From assembly GCA_965217095.1 (NCBI GenBank), contig OZ244235.1:186001-250000 (forward strand): 64,000 nt of DNA. Direction: 5' to 3'. The notes beneath the pieces are model-generated. The model made no database searches. It had not been told where the DNA came from and saw only the letters and a list, made by a program, of their open reading frames with translations. Positions 8,149-17,438 of the stretch are shown piece by piece. Every line of letters starts with the position of its first letter. Within the stretch, counting starts at the first letter, position 1. Position numbers and translations under genes: made by a program. Source of the DNA: CAYNZV01 sp965217095 (GTDB lineage: Bacteria; Latescibacterota; UBA2968; UBA8231).

Positions 8149-9618
8149 GTGGCCGATGAGACCAGCTTCCAGGTTAAGGCGGGGCAACGCCAACTGTTCC
8201 TCGACGACCTTGGTATCGCCGAAATGGACAACCTTTCCCGGACCTTGCACCAGCCATCCAAGAAGGGCGCGGTCATCAGACCCGATGTGCACAACGGCGA
8301 GAGCTCCGTGCAGACCCGCAGCGCGCCCAGCTGGGATCCGGAGGAAGAGGTCTACGTTCTCTGGGCCAGCAACGGCGCCGTCTATAAGAGCCCCGATGGA
8401 TTTCAATGGACCCGTTCCGGTGACTATCGCGTCGTCGATCAGGAGGGCACGCCATTCAACGTCTTTCATCTGCTGCGCGATCCCGCCGAAGACGATCCTG
8501 CCTGCCGCTACAAAGGATTGGCGGGCAGCGGTGTGGATCGCACCGCTCTCTATCCCATCGCCTCGTCTGACGGAATGACCTGGCGCCTTCTGGATGTTCC
8601 GCCGTTTCCGTACTCCGACGAAGCCAACCTGAGCCTGGATCCGGTGGAGCACCAGTACGTGATGGCCCTCCACGGCAATGCCATGCTCGTCAGCGCGGAC
8701 TTCAGGGAACGGTCCGAGCCGCGTTTGATCTTCCGCACTGATGAAGAGGACAACCGGCGTGGACACGAGGTGATCGAGCAATATCTGTCCGGGCTCATGC
8801 CGGCACTGGATACAGATATTCCGGCGGCGGACGACCCGGACTGGACCTGGGAAGAGATGCGGGTGTACAATCACGGCGCTTTCCCCTACGAGGGCATGTA
8901 CATCGGCATGCCCGCGGTCTACTTCCGCCGCGGCAAGAGATACACCCGGTGCATCATCTGCTTCACCGAGATCCAGCTGATCTGCAGCAAAGACCTGACC
9001 ACCTGGCAGCGTCTGGGCGATCGCCAGCCCTTCATCTCTCCCTCGCCGGCGGGATCGGGCGCCTACGATCTGTCCAAGAATCTGCCACCCTCCAATGCCG
9101 TTGTGCGCGGCGACGAGCTTTGGTTCTACTACACGGGATTCAAGTACCAGGGCAGCGGCAGGGCTTTCGATCCGGATCGCTCCGCCATCTGTCTGGCGGT
9201 GCTGCGGCGAGATGGTTTCATGTCCGTGGATGCCGGCGCGAGTCCGGGCACGCTCGTGACCAGACCGTTCACGGTTTCCGGCAAGAAGCTGCTCGTGAAC
9301 CTCAACGCCTACCCCGACAAAGATCAACACTACTGGCGCTTCATGCAGTTTCGGGAACCGCTGATTGAGAAGTACGGATCGCGCTGGCAGGAGGAGGCCA
9401 ACGAGTCTGACATGATTCCGGCCGACGAGGGCGAACTGCGCGTCGAGGTGCTGGACAACGGGGGCAGCGTGCTGGCAGTGTCCGAGCCGATAACGGGCGA
9501 CCAGCCGCGCGCCGAAGTGAGCTGGCAGGAGGGGGACAGCGCGCAGCTTGAGGGACGGGAAGTGAGCCTGCGCTTCACCTTGCGCAAAGGTCGCTTCTAT
9601 TCCTACTGGTTCGAATGA
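8149..9618 (+). CDS. Propeller family C protein, GH32/43-like (copy at 8.1 kb)
   Basis: The protein has 489 residues and no signal peptide, so it is predicted cytoplasmic. The N-terminus AGQRQLFLDDLGIAEM and the repeats of the 'WDPEEEVYVLWAS', 'YKSPDGFQWTR' and 'LICSKDLTTWQRLG' type indicate a five-bladed beta-propeller related in architecture to GH32/GH43 enzymes. The C-terminus has AVLRRDGFMSVDAG followed by a beta-sandwich ending in FYSYWFE. The same signature recurs in the genes at 46481, 56972 and 60845. Catalytic residues cannot be assigned with confidence. A likely start is GTG 8149 after AGGAGG. It stands alone among fragments here, apparently cut off from the main array at 42-64 kb. 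Confidence 0.75.
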   Translation: MADETSFQVKAGQRQLFLDDLGIAEMDNLSRTLHQPSKKGAVIRPDVHNGESSVQTRSAPSWDPEEEVYVLWASNGAVYKSPDGFQWTRSGDYRVVDQEGTPFNVFHLLRDPAEDDPACRYKGLAGSGVDRTALYPIASSDGMTWRLLDVPPFPYSDEANLSLDPVEHQYVMALHGNAMLVSADFRERSEPRLIFRTDEEDNRRGHEVIEQYLSGLMPALDTDIPAADDPDWTWEEMRVYNHGAFPYEGMYIGMPAVYFRRGKRYTRCIICFTEIQLICSKDLTTWQRLGDRQPFISPSPAGSGAYDLSKNLPPSNAVVRGDELWFYYTGFKYQGSGRAFDPDRSAICLAVLRRDGFMSVDAGASPGTLVTRPFTVSGKKLLVNLNAYPDKDQHYWRFMQFREPLIEKYGSRWQEEANESDMIPADEGELRVEVLDNGGSVLAVSEPITGDQPRAEVSWQEGDSAQLEGREVSLRFTLRKGRFYSYWFE

Positions 9619-9650
9619 GGAACGGGGTGCTTGGACGGGAGCGGCGCCGC

Positions 9651-9998
9651 TCAGCCGGTGAACCAGAACGAATAGAGTCCCGCTCTGAGTAGCGAAAAGC
9701 GCAGGCGTACCGTCCGCCTACGCAACTCGGAAAGATGCGCCCTGTCCTTCCACCTGAGTGTTTCGTCAATGCTGTCAATCACCGCCGGAATGCTCTCGTC
9801 CCCGCTGTAGCCCGCGATCGGTCGTCCGTCCTCGGCATCGAGCTCCTCCACCTTCACGCGGCCGCGCCACGAGTCCACATTGGTGCGTAGTTCGCGGCCA
9901 TCTACTTCGAGCGGTTTGGTCAACACCGATCCCCGTTCCATGCCTCCCTTCAGCGACACGAACCCGTCCACTCGCAGCTTGGCCAGCGCCGCCGCGGA
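9651..9998 (-). pseudogene. C-terminal fragment of a propeller family C gene
   Basis: About 110 residues on the minus strand match the C-terminal beta-sandwich of the neighbouring gene: DGFVSLKGG, GSVLTKPLEVDG, VKVEELDAEDGRPI, TVRLRFSLLRAGLYSFWF. The whole N-terminal propeller is gone; sequence upstream of about 9998 is unrelated. It lies tail to tail with the intact copy, only 32 bases away, so an inverted duplication followed by deletion is likely. Confidence 0.7.
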
Positions 9999-10423
9999 TC
10001 GGAATCGTGCGGGTCGTATATCGCCTTAGGCGTGTGTGCATCTAGGCGGCAAAGACAAATCCAGGCCAGCCATCGTCAGCCGAGCAATACGGCACCGAAA
10101 AGGCAGGTACGCCATGTCTGACACTGATAAGAAGAAGCGGGGTAAACACCGTTCAATCTGGCTCCATTTTGCCGTCGGATAAGGCGTGTTCTGCGGTTGC
10201 CAATATCGCCGAGACTGATGCCAGGGCGCGTCTAAGCCTATGACTGAGAAGGTGTTAGGGGCAGAACGTGTGGTCCGGTCTAACTATGCTCTAAGCATGA
10301 GGAAGAAAGTCGACGGTCGGTACAAAAAAGCGACCGCCGAATCTACAGGCGGTGCGATGTGTATCACCAAGTACGAGGCATGGAATGTGGGGCTACGGGC
10401 AGGCTTATCTGGGCAATCAGAGC

Positions 10424-10760
10424 TTATACCAGTAGGGCTCGGTAACGTACACCAGATCAACGCCGCAACTTCGGCCAGGCGGATGTTTTCGATGGTGTGG
10501 CGAGTACCTGGCACGCCACTGCCCGTGACCACCGGAACCGGCTGCGCCACTTCATCCATGGTGATCTCAAGGGCGCGGCGGTGTTGCGTCGGCAGCAGGT
10601 TGGATCCCTCACCGCGGGTGCCGAACATCCACAGACCGTCGACCCCGCCTTCGATCACATAGTTGATTACGCGGCGCAGGCCGGCCTCGTCGCTTTCTTC
10701 ATCGGCGGTCAGCGGCGTGGACAGGATGGGCCACACTCCTTCGGAGCGGAATGCAGACAT
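10424..10760 (-). pseudogene. DapA/NanA-family aldolase, N-terminal fragment
   Basis: The frame from ATG 10760 reads GVWPILSTPLTADEE, NYVIEGGVDGLWMFGTRGEG and VPVVTGSGVPGTRHTIE, the first 95 residues of a dihydrodipicolinate synthase/N-acetylneuraminate lyase-type TIM barrel. At about 10475 one base is missing in GTTGCGGCG. The next frame continues correctly as GVDLVYVTEPYWYKL and then stops at 10424. The catalytic Lys and the C-terminal half are absent. Enzymes of this family cleave or make 2-keto-3-deoxy sugar acids, which would fit the sugar-breakdown theme, but this copy is dead. Confidence 0.8.
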
Positions 10761-11069
10761 TTTCGACCTCCATCAGGGACGAGCCTGCCCTGGATCCAGG
10801 TATATTGGAGCCGCTGACCACGGCCCAGAACTCCAACTGCGGTCGGCGCTGCCACGCGAAAAGAGAGGCAATGCTGCTTCAGGAATGCAAGCATTCATCT
10901 AGTTCGCCACCAGCCCGTGCCCTTCTTTGACGACGATCAGACGATCCACGGGCAGATGGGTCAATCGGTCAATCACGCCGCTGGGCCAGCTGCGTCATTC
11001 CGTGTTTCGTGCGTCCGGGAGAACAGTACGACCAGGCCCTATCGAGGAAGTCGTAAGCGCGCAGCAGGG

Positions 11070-11718
11070 GGGGATCTCAACGACGAACGGGGTGCCACTC
11101 CCTATAACCAGCTCTACCGGAATCTGGGCGCCGGTCAATTCGAGAACGCGACTGCCGGCAGCGGCGCGGACGATCGCGGCTACGGGATGGGCGTGGCAGC
11201 GGGCGACTACGACAGCGACGGCGATACCGATCTCTTTGTCACTAACGTCGGCCCCAATGTTCTTCTGCGCAGCACGGGTGCGGGCCAGTTCGATGAGGTC
11301 ACCGCCGCGGCCGGTGTGGGCGACGGTGCCTGGAGTGCCAGTGCGGCCTTCGTCGACTACGACAGGGACGGTGATCTGGATCTCTACGCAACGCGCTATA
11401 TGAAGCTGGTCGAAGGAGATGGAAAAGGACTGCCGGAATCCCCTGGGCGAGCTGGATTCCTGTTACCCGCCGATCTACGAGGCTCAGGAACCGGATCTCC
11501 TGTATCAGAACAATGGCGACGGCACGTTCACCGACGTGTCCTTGGCGGCTGGACCGACATTTTTGTAGCCAATGACGGCTCCAAGAACCAGCTCTGGGTG
11601 AACCAGGGCGACGGCACTTTCGTGGACCAGGCTCAGTTGCGCGGCTGCGCCCTGGACGAAAGCAGGCGCGCCAAAGCGGGTATGGGAGTCAGCGCGATCG
11701 ATATCGACGATGACGGCA
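11070..11718 (+). pseudogene. CRTAC1/ASPIC-UnbV FG-GAP repeat protein fragment
   Basis: VCBS/FG-GAP calcium-binding repeats are visible: GVAAGDYDSDGDTDLFVTN, FVDYDRDGDLDLYATRY and WTDIFVANDGSKNQLWVN. A frame change near 11412 (one extra base) is followed by the family segment CRNPLGELDSCYPPIYEA in the next frame. An internal deletion near 11552 joins SLAAG directly to TDIFVAND. The gene is cut off after DIDDDG at about 11718, before the UnbV domain. Intact relatives are secreted proteins of about 500-600 residues. No signal peptide is left. Confidence 0.75.
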
Positions 11719-11734
11719 CCAGTCCTTTTTTTTC

Positions 11735-11771
11735 TTGAACCCACCAGAATAATTGTCTATTATCATGGTGG
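11735..11771 (+). promoter_or_regulatory. Strong sigma70-like promoter overlapped by an inverted repeat
   Basis: TTGAAC (11735-11740) and TATTAT (11758-11763) are separated by 17 bases, close to the consensus. The inverted repeat CCACCA (11741-11746)/TGGTGG (11766-11771) spans the spacer and -10 box and could be an operator. Transcription would read toward the secreted protein gene at 12071, leaving a leader of about 300 bases. Confidence 0.5.
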
Positions 11772-12070
11772 ATTTAACGTAGTGACCCGCAAAGGAGTTC
11801 ACTTTGGCCTCCAAATGCACTCGACAGTACGCCTCCGAAAAACTGACGGCAGATGATCCGTGGCGCGTCTGCACGGACGGAGCCCTTCCGCCTTTCTCAA
11901 TCCAATCTCCTGTTTTTCTAGAAGTTACGTTCTTTCCAGAGTGTGTTGCAGCTCCGGATAATTCAGCTGCTAGGCGAACAAACAGGCGCGAGAGGAGGTG
12001 AAGATCCATTAATGGGAGTTCTGCTTTTTGTCGCATGGTACACCTGAATCTCTAGCAAGGAGGACCTGAT
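11772..12070 (+). other. Long untranslated leader of the 12071 gene
   Basis: No convincing gene is seen. A 65-codon frame (11804-12001) has no family character. AGGAGG at 12060-12065, just before ATG 12071, is the ribosome-binding site of the downstream gene. Confidence 0.35.
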
Positions 12071-13993
12071 ATGCAGAAAAACATTACTAGCGTCCTATGC
12101 ACTGCTTTGCTGCTGGTTGCGGGGTCGGCATATGGCGAGGCCTTCTCCCGCGCCAACTGGAACAATCCAGAAACGGGCGAGGCAGGAACCTACACCACGG
12201 CCGCCACGACCGCATTTCTCGAGGGTGGCGGGGCGTGGAAGATCCCCGATCGCAGCGGCCTGAGCGTATTCAACCGGATGGTGGTGAATACACCGGCGGT
12301 GCCGTACAACGGCTCTGGTTCTGTGACTATTCCCTTCAATCTGAATCAGCGTGCTCGGGCGACGGTCGTGATCTACGAGATTGGCTCTAACGAGACCGGC
12401 AGGACCGGTCCCCACGGCTCGTGGATTCGTCTGGTGCCGCAAGCCAAGTACGTGTGGCATTCGCCTCTGACCGACTACGAGCGGGGCAGCAACAGCGTTA
12501 CGTGGGACGGAAATGACTGGGTCGGGAATGCGGCCGGGGCGGGCAACTACGAGTATGACGTCATTGCCTTCAACGATTTTGAAGCCAATCTCGTGGGAAC
12601 CGGCCACAATGCCGCCTGGGGACAGCATTCCGTAGACACGAATGTCGATCCGCCAGAGACTTGGTCACCGTTCCAGGAGACGCCGCCGAACGTCTGCTAC
12701 CGGGGCACGGTTGACATCGACTACATCGCCAATCCCACAGCCTATGAACTGTGGATGATCACCGCTTTCGATCCTGCCGAGGAAAGCAACGCCAGCGGCA
12801 ATCGCCCTGATGACCTGGACCCAATGGTCCACTGGACGAGCCGCAGCAGCGCCAACGAGGAACTCGGCACCATCGCGGGCGTGATGAAGCTGAAGCGGAA
12901 CAACGTCGCCAAAACGCTGGACCTCGACGAATCCTTTGGCGACAATGGCCGGGCTGACGTTCGCGGCAGCAACTGGTGGGTCATTCCCCACCGGCAGAAC
13001 GTCTACAGCGGCGTCAGACACGGCGATCCGGTCATAGCCGCCGTGGACGTGTACGACAAAACGTCCGGGGATCTGGTCAAATCCCTTGACGTGCTCGAGT
13101 GGTTCCACCGGTTTGCCACGGACGAGGATGGCAACGAGGTCCTTGATCGCACCGGCGTTTCGATTTTCATGGTGAACGATCATGGGATCTGGATGACCGA
13201 CCACTCCACGGACCACTACGTACATACGGATCTCGAGGGCAATGTCAGGTGGGTAAACACCACCGGCGACGGCATCAACGACTGGCTCTCGGCTGAGGCC
13301 GCCGCAGAGTTGGGCATCGCTTCACACGCCGCGGGTAGCAACGCCGTAACCGTGGGCATGGACGCCAGCCCAACCGGCAAGATGGCGATAGCCATCGATC
13401 AGCATAACCAGTTAGGCTACAATTTTGCCGCGTTCGGCCGCGATGGCACGGGCCTGTTTCAACATGCCTTTGACCCGGCCTTGGGTCCGTACTTCTATGG
13501 CAGTACCTTCAAGCACATTCGTCTCATCGGCGATGGTAGTGGCAGGTACGACGGCATGTATCCCGCTCCGGGTGTTGACATCACCAATCCGACGGAGCGG
13601 GCAAGCGAGGGCACGGGTATGATAACCTACGTGCCCTACGGTATTTTCACCGGTACCATGGGCGCCGGGGGGGTTATTACGGCGGTGGAAGAGGCCGGCA
13701 GCGCTGGAACGCCGGACAGCTACAGCCTGAGCGATGCCTATCCGAACCCATTCAACCCGGAGACCACCATCGAGTTTGCGGTGCCGGCTGACGGTCGAGT
13801 TAGAATCGAGGTGTATAACGTGACCGGCCAGGTGGTAGCCAGCCTGGTGGACGAAGAGTTGTCCGCAGGTTCCTACAAGATGACGTGGGCTGGCCTCACT
13901 GGGGAAGGCGAGAAGGTGTCCGCTGGGGTTTATTTCTACCGGATGCAGGCCGGTGAGTTCACGGGCACGCGATCCATGACCCTGCTGAAGTAG
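12071..13993 (+). CDS. Secreted protein with FlgD-like C-terminal sorting domain
   Basis: The 640-residue protein begins with a signal peptide (MQKNITSVLCTALLLVAGSAYG). An N-terminal FlgD-Ig-like unit follows, with SVTIPFNLNQRARATVVIYE and, near residue 160, NYEYDVIAFN. The large middle domain has PDDLDPMVHW and repeated strand patterns typical of beta-propellers, with no known catalytic signature. The end, YSLSDAYPNPFNPETT, VRIEVYNVTGQVV and SAGVYFYRM, is the classic FlgD Ig-like/type IX-style sorting domain found in Latescibacterota, KSB1 and related phyla. A good ribosome-binding site precedes ATG 12071. It is predicted to be exported to the cell surface or outside. The gene is intact. Confidence 0.8.
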   Translation: MQKNITSVLCTALLLVAGSAYGEAFSRANWNNPETGEAGTYTTAATTAFLEGGGAWKIPDRSGLSVFNRMVVNTPAVPYNGSGSVTIPFNLNQRARATVVIYEIGSNETGRTGPHGSWIRLVPQAKYVWHSPLTDYERGSNSVTWDGNDWVGNAAGAGNYEYDVIAFNDFEANLVGTGHNAAWGQHSVDTNVDPPETWSPFQETPPNVCYRGTVDIDYIANPTAYELWMITAFDPAEESNASGNRPDDLDPMVHWTSRSSANEELGTIAGVMKLKRNNVAKTLDLDESFGDNGRADVRGSNWWVIPHRQNVYSGVRHGDPVIAAVDVYDKTSGDLVKSLDVLEWFHRFATDEDGNEVLDRTGVSIFMVNDHGIWMTDHSTDHYVHTDLEGNVRWVNTTGDGINDWLSAEAAAELGIASHAAGSNAVTVGMDASPTGKMAIAIDQHNQLGYNFAAFGRDGTGLFQHAFDPALGPYFYGSTFKHIRLIGDGSGRYDGMYPAPGVDITNPTERASEGTGMITYVPYGIFTGTMGAGGVITAVEEAGSAGTPDSYSLSDAYPNPFNPETTIEFAVPADGRVRIEVYNVTGQVVASLVDEELSAGSYKMTWAGLTGEGEKVSAGVYFYRMQAGEFTGTRSMTLLK

Positions 13994-14024
13994 ACAGACG
14001 TGGTATGCTCGGGGTGCAGGCATA

Positions 14025-14142
14025 GCTCCGGGGATGGAACAGAACTGGCCGATTTGCAGCGATTTGGCACGATGTCCGGATGAACTGGGCGTGGCCGGTT
14101 GGAGCAATCACAAATCGGCCAGTTCTGTTCCATCCCCGGAGC
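14025..14142. repeat. 32-bp perfect inverted repeat around a 54-bp spacer
   Basis: The left arm 14025-14056 begins GCTCCGGGGATGGAACAG and ends GGCCGATTTG. The right arm 14111-14142 is its exact reverse complement over all 32 bases. The spacer 14057-14110 is not itself symmetric. It lies between two large same-strand envelope genes. The arms could form a very stable RNA hairpin (terminator or stabiliser), or be the ends of a small non-autonomous mobile element; no target duplication is obvious. Confidence 0.85.
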
Positions 14143-14207
14143 ACGGAAACCGCCGGAAAAGTACCGGGAGGACCCAATTGCTCCGGTTTTCAGTCAGCGG
14201 ACAGGTC

Positions 14208-17162
14208 ATGAATCGGGTCCAGTACTGCTTCTTGGCCATGCTGATGATGGTTGGCGCCTTCGGCACCTACGCCGAAGACCTTTATGTGAATCTGCCGCAG
14301 ACTGTGACACCTCGTCCCTATCTGCGATTCGAGCGACCCGCCTACCGCAACTTTGCCGTCGGCCGCTTCGAGAACTACAGCGAACAGTACTGGCCCGTGC
14401 GTACCAGCGGCTCCCAGTTAGGGATCGCCGATGGGCCCTCCAGACCCCAGGCACTGTGGAGTCCTTTGGGCGATTACCAAGTGATTGGCTACGACCTGTT
14501 CAGCTGGATAGAGAGGCGCCAGCCGGAGCAGCGCTCTGGCAGCGCGCTGTTCAAAGACTGGGGCTCCTGGCAGCCGATCTTCACCAATGTAGTGGTGGCT
14601 CGCGATGGCTACGGCGACCGGGGCTATAGCGCCATTGTGGGCGACGGTCTCATCGCGCGCTTGAGTCCACTGACGCTCTCCAGATCCGATCTCAACGGGC
14701 TGCGCTTCGATCTCGCATGTCCGCGTTTGAAGCTCACGGGGCTGGCGTCGCGTATCTCAAAACCCAACAGACAGACCTATCAACCCTCCGCCGATATCTT
14801 CGAGGTGAACCAGCGGCACCTCACCATGCTTCTCGGCGGCCGCCTGCAGACAGATCTCGGCGTATTGAGCGTCGGTTTCAACGGCGCCAACCTGCACACC
14901 TACACCAGCAACCTGCCGGGAAATAGTATCAAAGGAGCGCTGCGACAGGACCAGCCACTTTTCGAATATCTGGTTGTGCGCATCAGCGACGACGCGCCCT
15001 ACGACGGTCAGAGCGGCGCCATGGTACAGAGTGTTCAACTCATTGTCAACGGCGAAGCGCGAAGCGATCTTCGCCCCCACGTGATTCGGCATCTGGCCAA
15101 CGCGGGATCTCAGGTGGGTCGCACTCTCGGAGGCAGGTTCATCGCGGTAAGCTATACCGGGTTCATTCAGCCAGAGCAGCGCACCGTCGGCTATTCCACC
15201 TACTATCAACGCACCCTGCCCCTCTACGCCGACTACCTCTATCGCGTGGCGCACGACCAGGGGGTCGACGTAAGCTCAAATGCCCGGGTGGACGGTCTCG
15301 TGGCAACCTTCAAGCTCGAGGCGCCAAAAACCATTCTCTATGCCAACGGCGATGAGCAGCTCATCTATCTCTTCGACCTCCAGCACGAGAAGCATCTAGA
15401 ATCGGTGGAAGTGGAGGCGATGCTGGGAAACGACTACCGCGTCGAGTGGTCCGGACTCTTCGTCCGAGAGGGCCAGGAGGCAACCGTCGACCCGGAGACA
15501 CACTTCCAGAGCATGTACTACCAGACGGCGCTGCGCTCGGAGGGTCGAGTGAACGATCTCTCGAATCTCCGTTGGGTGCGTTTTGCCGTCGGCGAGAACA
15601 CGGGCCTTTTCACCTATAGTGCCGATCTGCATCTGCAATTGCCGTGGCTGGAGGTGACGGGTGAGTACGCGCGCTCGGCGGTTTATTCAAGGTATCCGGC
15701 AGAGCTTGCAGGCGGCGCCCTGCCCCGTGCCGGCTCGTGCTCGGCACGTCGCGGCTCGGCCTATTACGTCCAGGGAGTCCGCTCGTTTGGCCGCACGCGT
15801 TTTGGTGCCGAGTATTTCTCCATGAACCGCGGTTTCACCACCGAGATGCAGGCCTTTTCGCCGTCAGACACGGGTCGTCAAAGAGGGGCCGGCCAGGACC
15901 CGTTCGAAGATCTCGTTAATGACACGGTGATATGGCGGCTGGTACAAGACAATGACGACGGTGATCGCTGGCCCGACATCCTTGCCGGCAACGTCCTGGG
16001 CAGTCCTCAGAACGAGACCGGAACCGATCTGGATGGCATCTTTCCAGGTCAGGACAAAGACTTCGACGGCGTGCCGGACACGGATTCCAACTTCAACGGC
16101 ATCCCTGACTACGAAGAGCCTTTTCTGCGCTACCGAGTGGAGCCCAACGAGTACGTCTACGGGCTCGACCGCAACAACAACGGCGAGCCCGACCACCGTG
16201 AAGATGATTGGGTCGCCGACTATCCCTACGAAGCCGACCAGCGTGGCCACCATCTGTTTGTCCAGGGGAATCTGAGCAGACATTGGTCCGCAGCGGTAGG
16301 ACGCTACGCGGCCAAGGGTCTCAACAGCGGCGGACAGAGCCGCTCCTTGTACGCCCTATTCAGCTATCGGCGCGACGGCCCTGGAAGTCTGAGAAGTGTT
16401 TTTTTCGAGAATCAGCTGCAGAGGCTGAACGACGATATACCCGATGATTACACGATCTTCGAAGACAGTCAGATTATCGAGTTGGACGAATACACTCAGA
16501 CCTTTACTGGCAGCATCAAGCGTCAGAAAGGCCGCTTGGTCACCCGCGATGACCAGCTCTTCTACCAGGACAGCTTTGTCAACGAGACCTACCTGGAGGG
16601 CAGCTGGAGCCCGTGGTCGCAACTGCACCTTGAGCAGATGCTGCGACTTCGGCTCAATTGGCAGCAAGGCGGCGAGTTGGACCATGGGCTTTTCCAGCGC
16701 GGCCGCCGCCTCGATTACTGGACCTTCATGAATCGCGTGGAATACACCTTGCACTTCGGTAGGTTGCAGGTTTCCCCCCGCCACAAATTCCTGTTCTTGC
16801 GTTTGCGGGATCAGGAATTCGATCAGAACCTGCGTTACGAGTATCAATCGGTTCCCATTCTGAATGTAGACTATCCGCTGCTGAAAAAGACGACCCTGCA
16901 AGTAGGCTTGCAGGGCTGGGGACCGTTGCCGTACAGGGTCAGGAACTATACTCAACGGCGTGAGAGCTTCAAAGAGCGCATCACGACCGTGACCTTGATC
17001 AACGGAACGCGTTACTTCGGCTACGACCTTTTCACGATTGTGGGAGTAACCAGGAACAAGCGGTTATTCGATGATCCATTCCAGCGCGTCGACGAAGTGG
17101 ATGGAATCCAGTTTTTCGCGCGGGCCCTCGTGGGATTCACCGAATTTGGGCCTTTGTTGTAG
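14208..17162 (+). CDS. Large outer-membrane beta-barrel-like envelope protein
   Basis: The chosen start, ATG 14208, gives a signal peptide (MNRVQYCFLAMLMMVGAFG-TYA) and a protein of 984 residues. The frame is open further upstream only because it crosses the inverted repeat. The N-terminal half is rich in alternating aromatic/polar strands. Around residues 620-680 there is a run of calcium-binding Asp repeats (DNDDGDRWPDI, DKDFDGVPDTDSNFNGIPD, DRNNNGEPDH), like thrombospondin type-3 repeats. The last 300 residues alternate charged turns and amphipathic strands (RLVTRDDQLFYQDSF, LQVGLQGWG), suggesting a transmembrane beta-barrel. Together with the preceding secreted protein it forms an envelope pair. 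No family name is recognised. Confidence 0.7.
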   Translation: MNRVQYCFLAMLMMVGAFGTYAEDLYVNLPQTVTPRPYLRFERPAYRNFAVGRFENYSEQYWPVRTSGSQLGIADGPSRPQALWSPLGDYQVIGYDLFSWIERRQPEQRSGSALFKDWGSWQPIFTNVVVARDGYGDRGYSAIVGDGLIARLSPLTLSRSDLNGLRFDLACPRLKLTGLASRISKPNRQTYQPSADIFEVNQRHLTMLLGGRLQTDLGVLSVGFNGANLHTYTSNLPGNSIKGALRQDQPLFEYLVVRISDDAPYDGQSGAMVQSVQLIVNGEARSDLRPHVIRHLANAGSQVGRTLGGRFIAVSYTGFIQPEQRTVGYSTYYQRTLPLYADYLYRVAHDQGVDVSSNARVDGLVATFKLEAPKTILYANGDEQLIYLFDLQHEKHLESVEVEAMLGNDYRVEWSGLFVREGQEATVDPETHFQSMYYQTALRSEGRVNDLSNLRWVRFAVGENTGLFTYSADLHLQLPWLEVTGEYARSAVYSRYPAELAGGALPRAGSCSARRGSAYYVQGVRSFGRTRFGAEYFSMNRGFTTEMQAFSPSDTGRQRGAGQDPFEDLVNDTVIWRLVQDNDDGDRWPDILAGNVLGSPQNETGTDLDGIFPGQDKDFDGVPDTDSNFNGIPDYEEPFLRYRVEPNEYVYGLDRNNNGEPDHREDDWVADYPYEADQRGHHLFVQGNLSRHWSAAVGRYAAKGLNSGGQSRSLYALFSYRRDGPGSLRSVFFENQLQRLNDDIPDDYTIFEDSQIIELDEYTQTFTGSIKRQKGRLVTRDDQLFYQDSFVNETYLEGSWSPWSQLHLEQMLRLRLNWQQGGELDHGLFQRGRRLDYWTFMNRVEYTLHFGRLQVSPRHKFLFLRLRDQEFDQNLRYEYQSVPILNVDYPLLKKTTLQVGLQGWGPLPYRVRNYTQRRESFKERITTVTLINGTRYFGYDLFTIVGVTRNKRLFDDPFQRVDEVDGIQFFARALVGFTEFGPLL

Positions 17163-17438
17163 ATGTGTCTTATCTGAATACAACCGCTGACCACGCGGGC
17201 CCACGTACAGAGGGGGTGTAGAATGACGGCGCAGCTTTCCAAGTGTTGGGCGGCTATAACTGCTGGCCAGTGTAGCGGCGCGCGGAAGCGAGTCTCGGCC
17301 TGTGAACCTCTCGCAGACGCTGGACACGCGTCCGTATCTCCGCTAGAGATATTGTCAAATGTTGTGGATGAGTGTCGTTCGTCCATAGCATGACGGGGAC
17401 CGCGGAAGAGAGCGTATCCGGGCGACCGGGGTGGGTTG

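Noticed and set aside
8074..9330. Long minus-strand open frame of 418 codons over the propeller gene
   Set aside because: It is antisense to a clear protein, has no motif, and arises from GC-rich codon use. The same holds for 44653-46482, 46757-48193, 48727-49782, 51315-52265, 54209-55828 and 57521-58768.
14034..14207. 58-residue N-terminal extension of the large envelope protein
   Set aside because: It is the translation of the inverted repeat; the signal peptide starts at ATG 14208.
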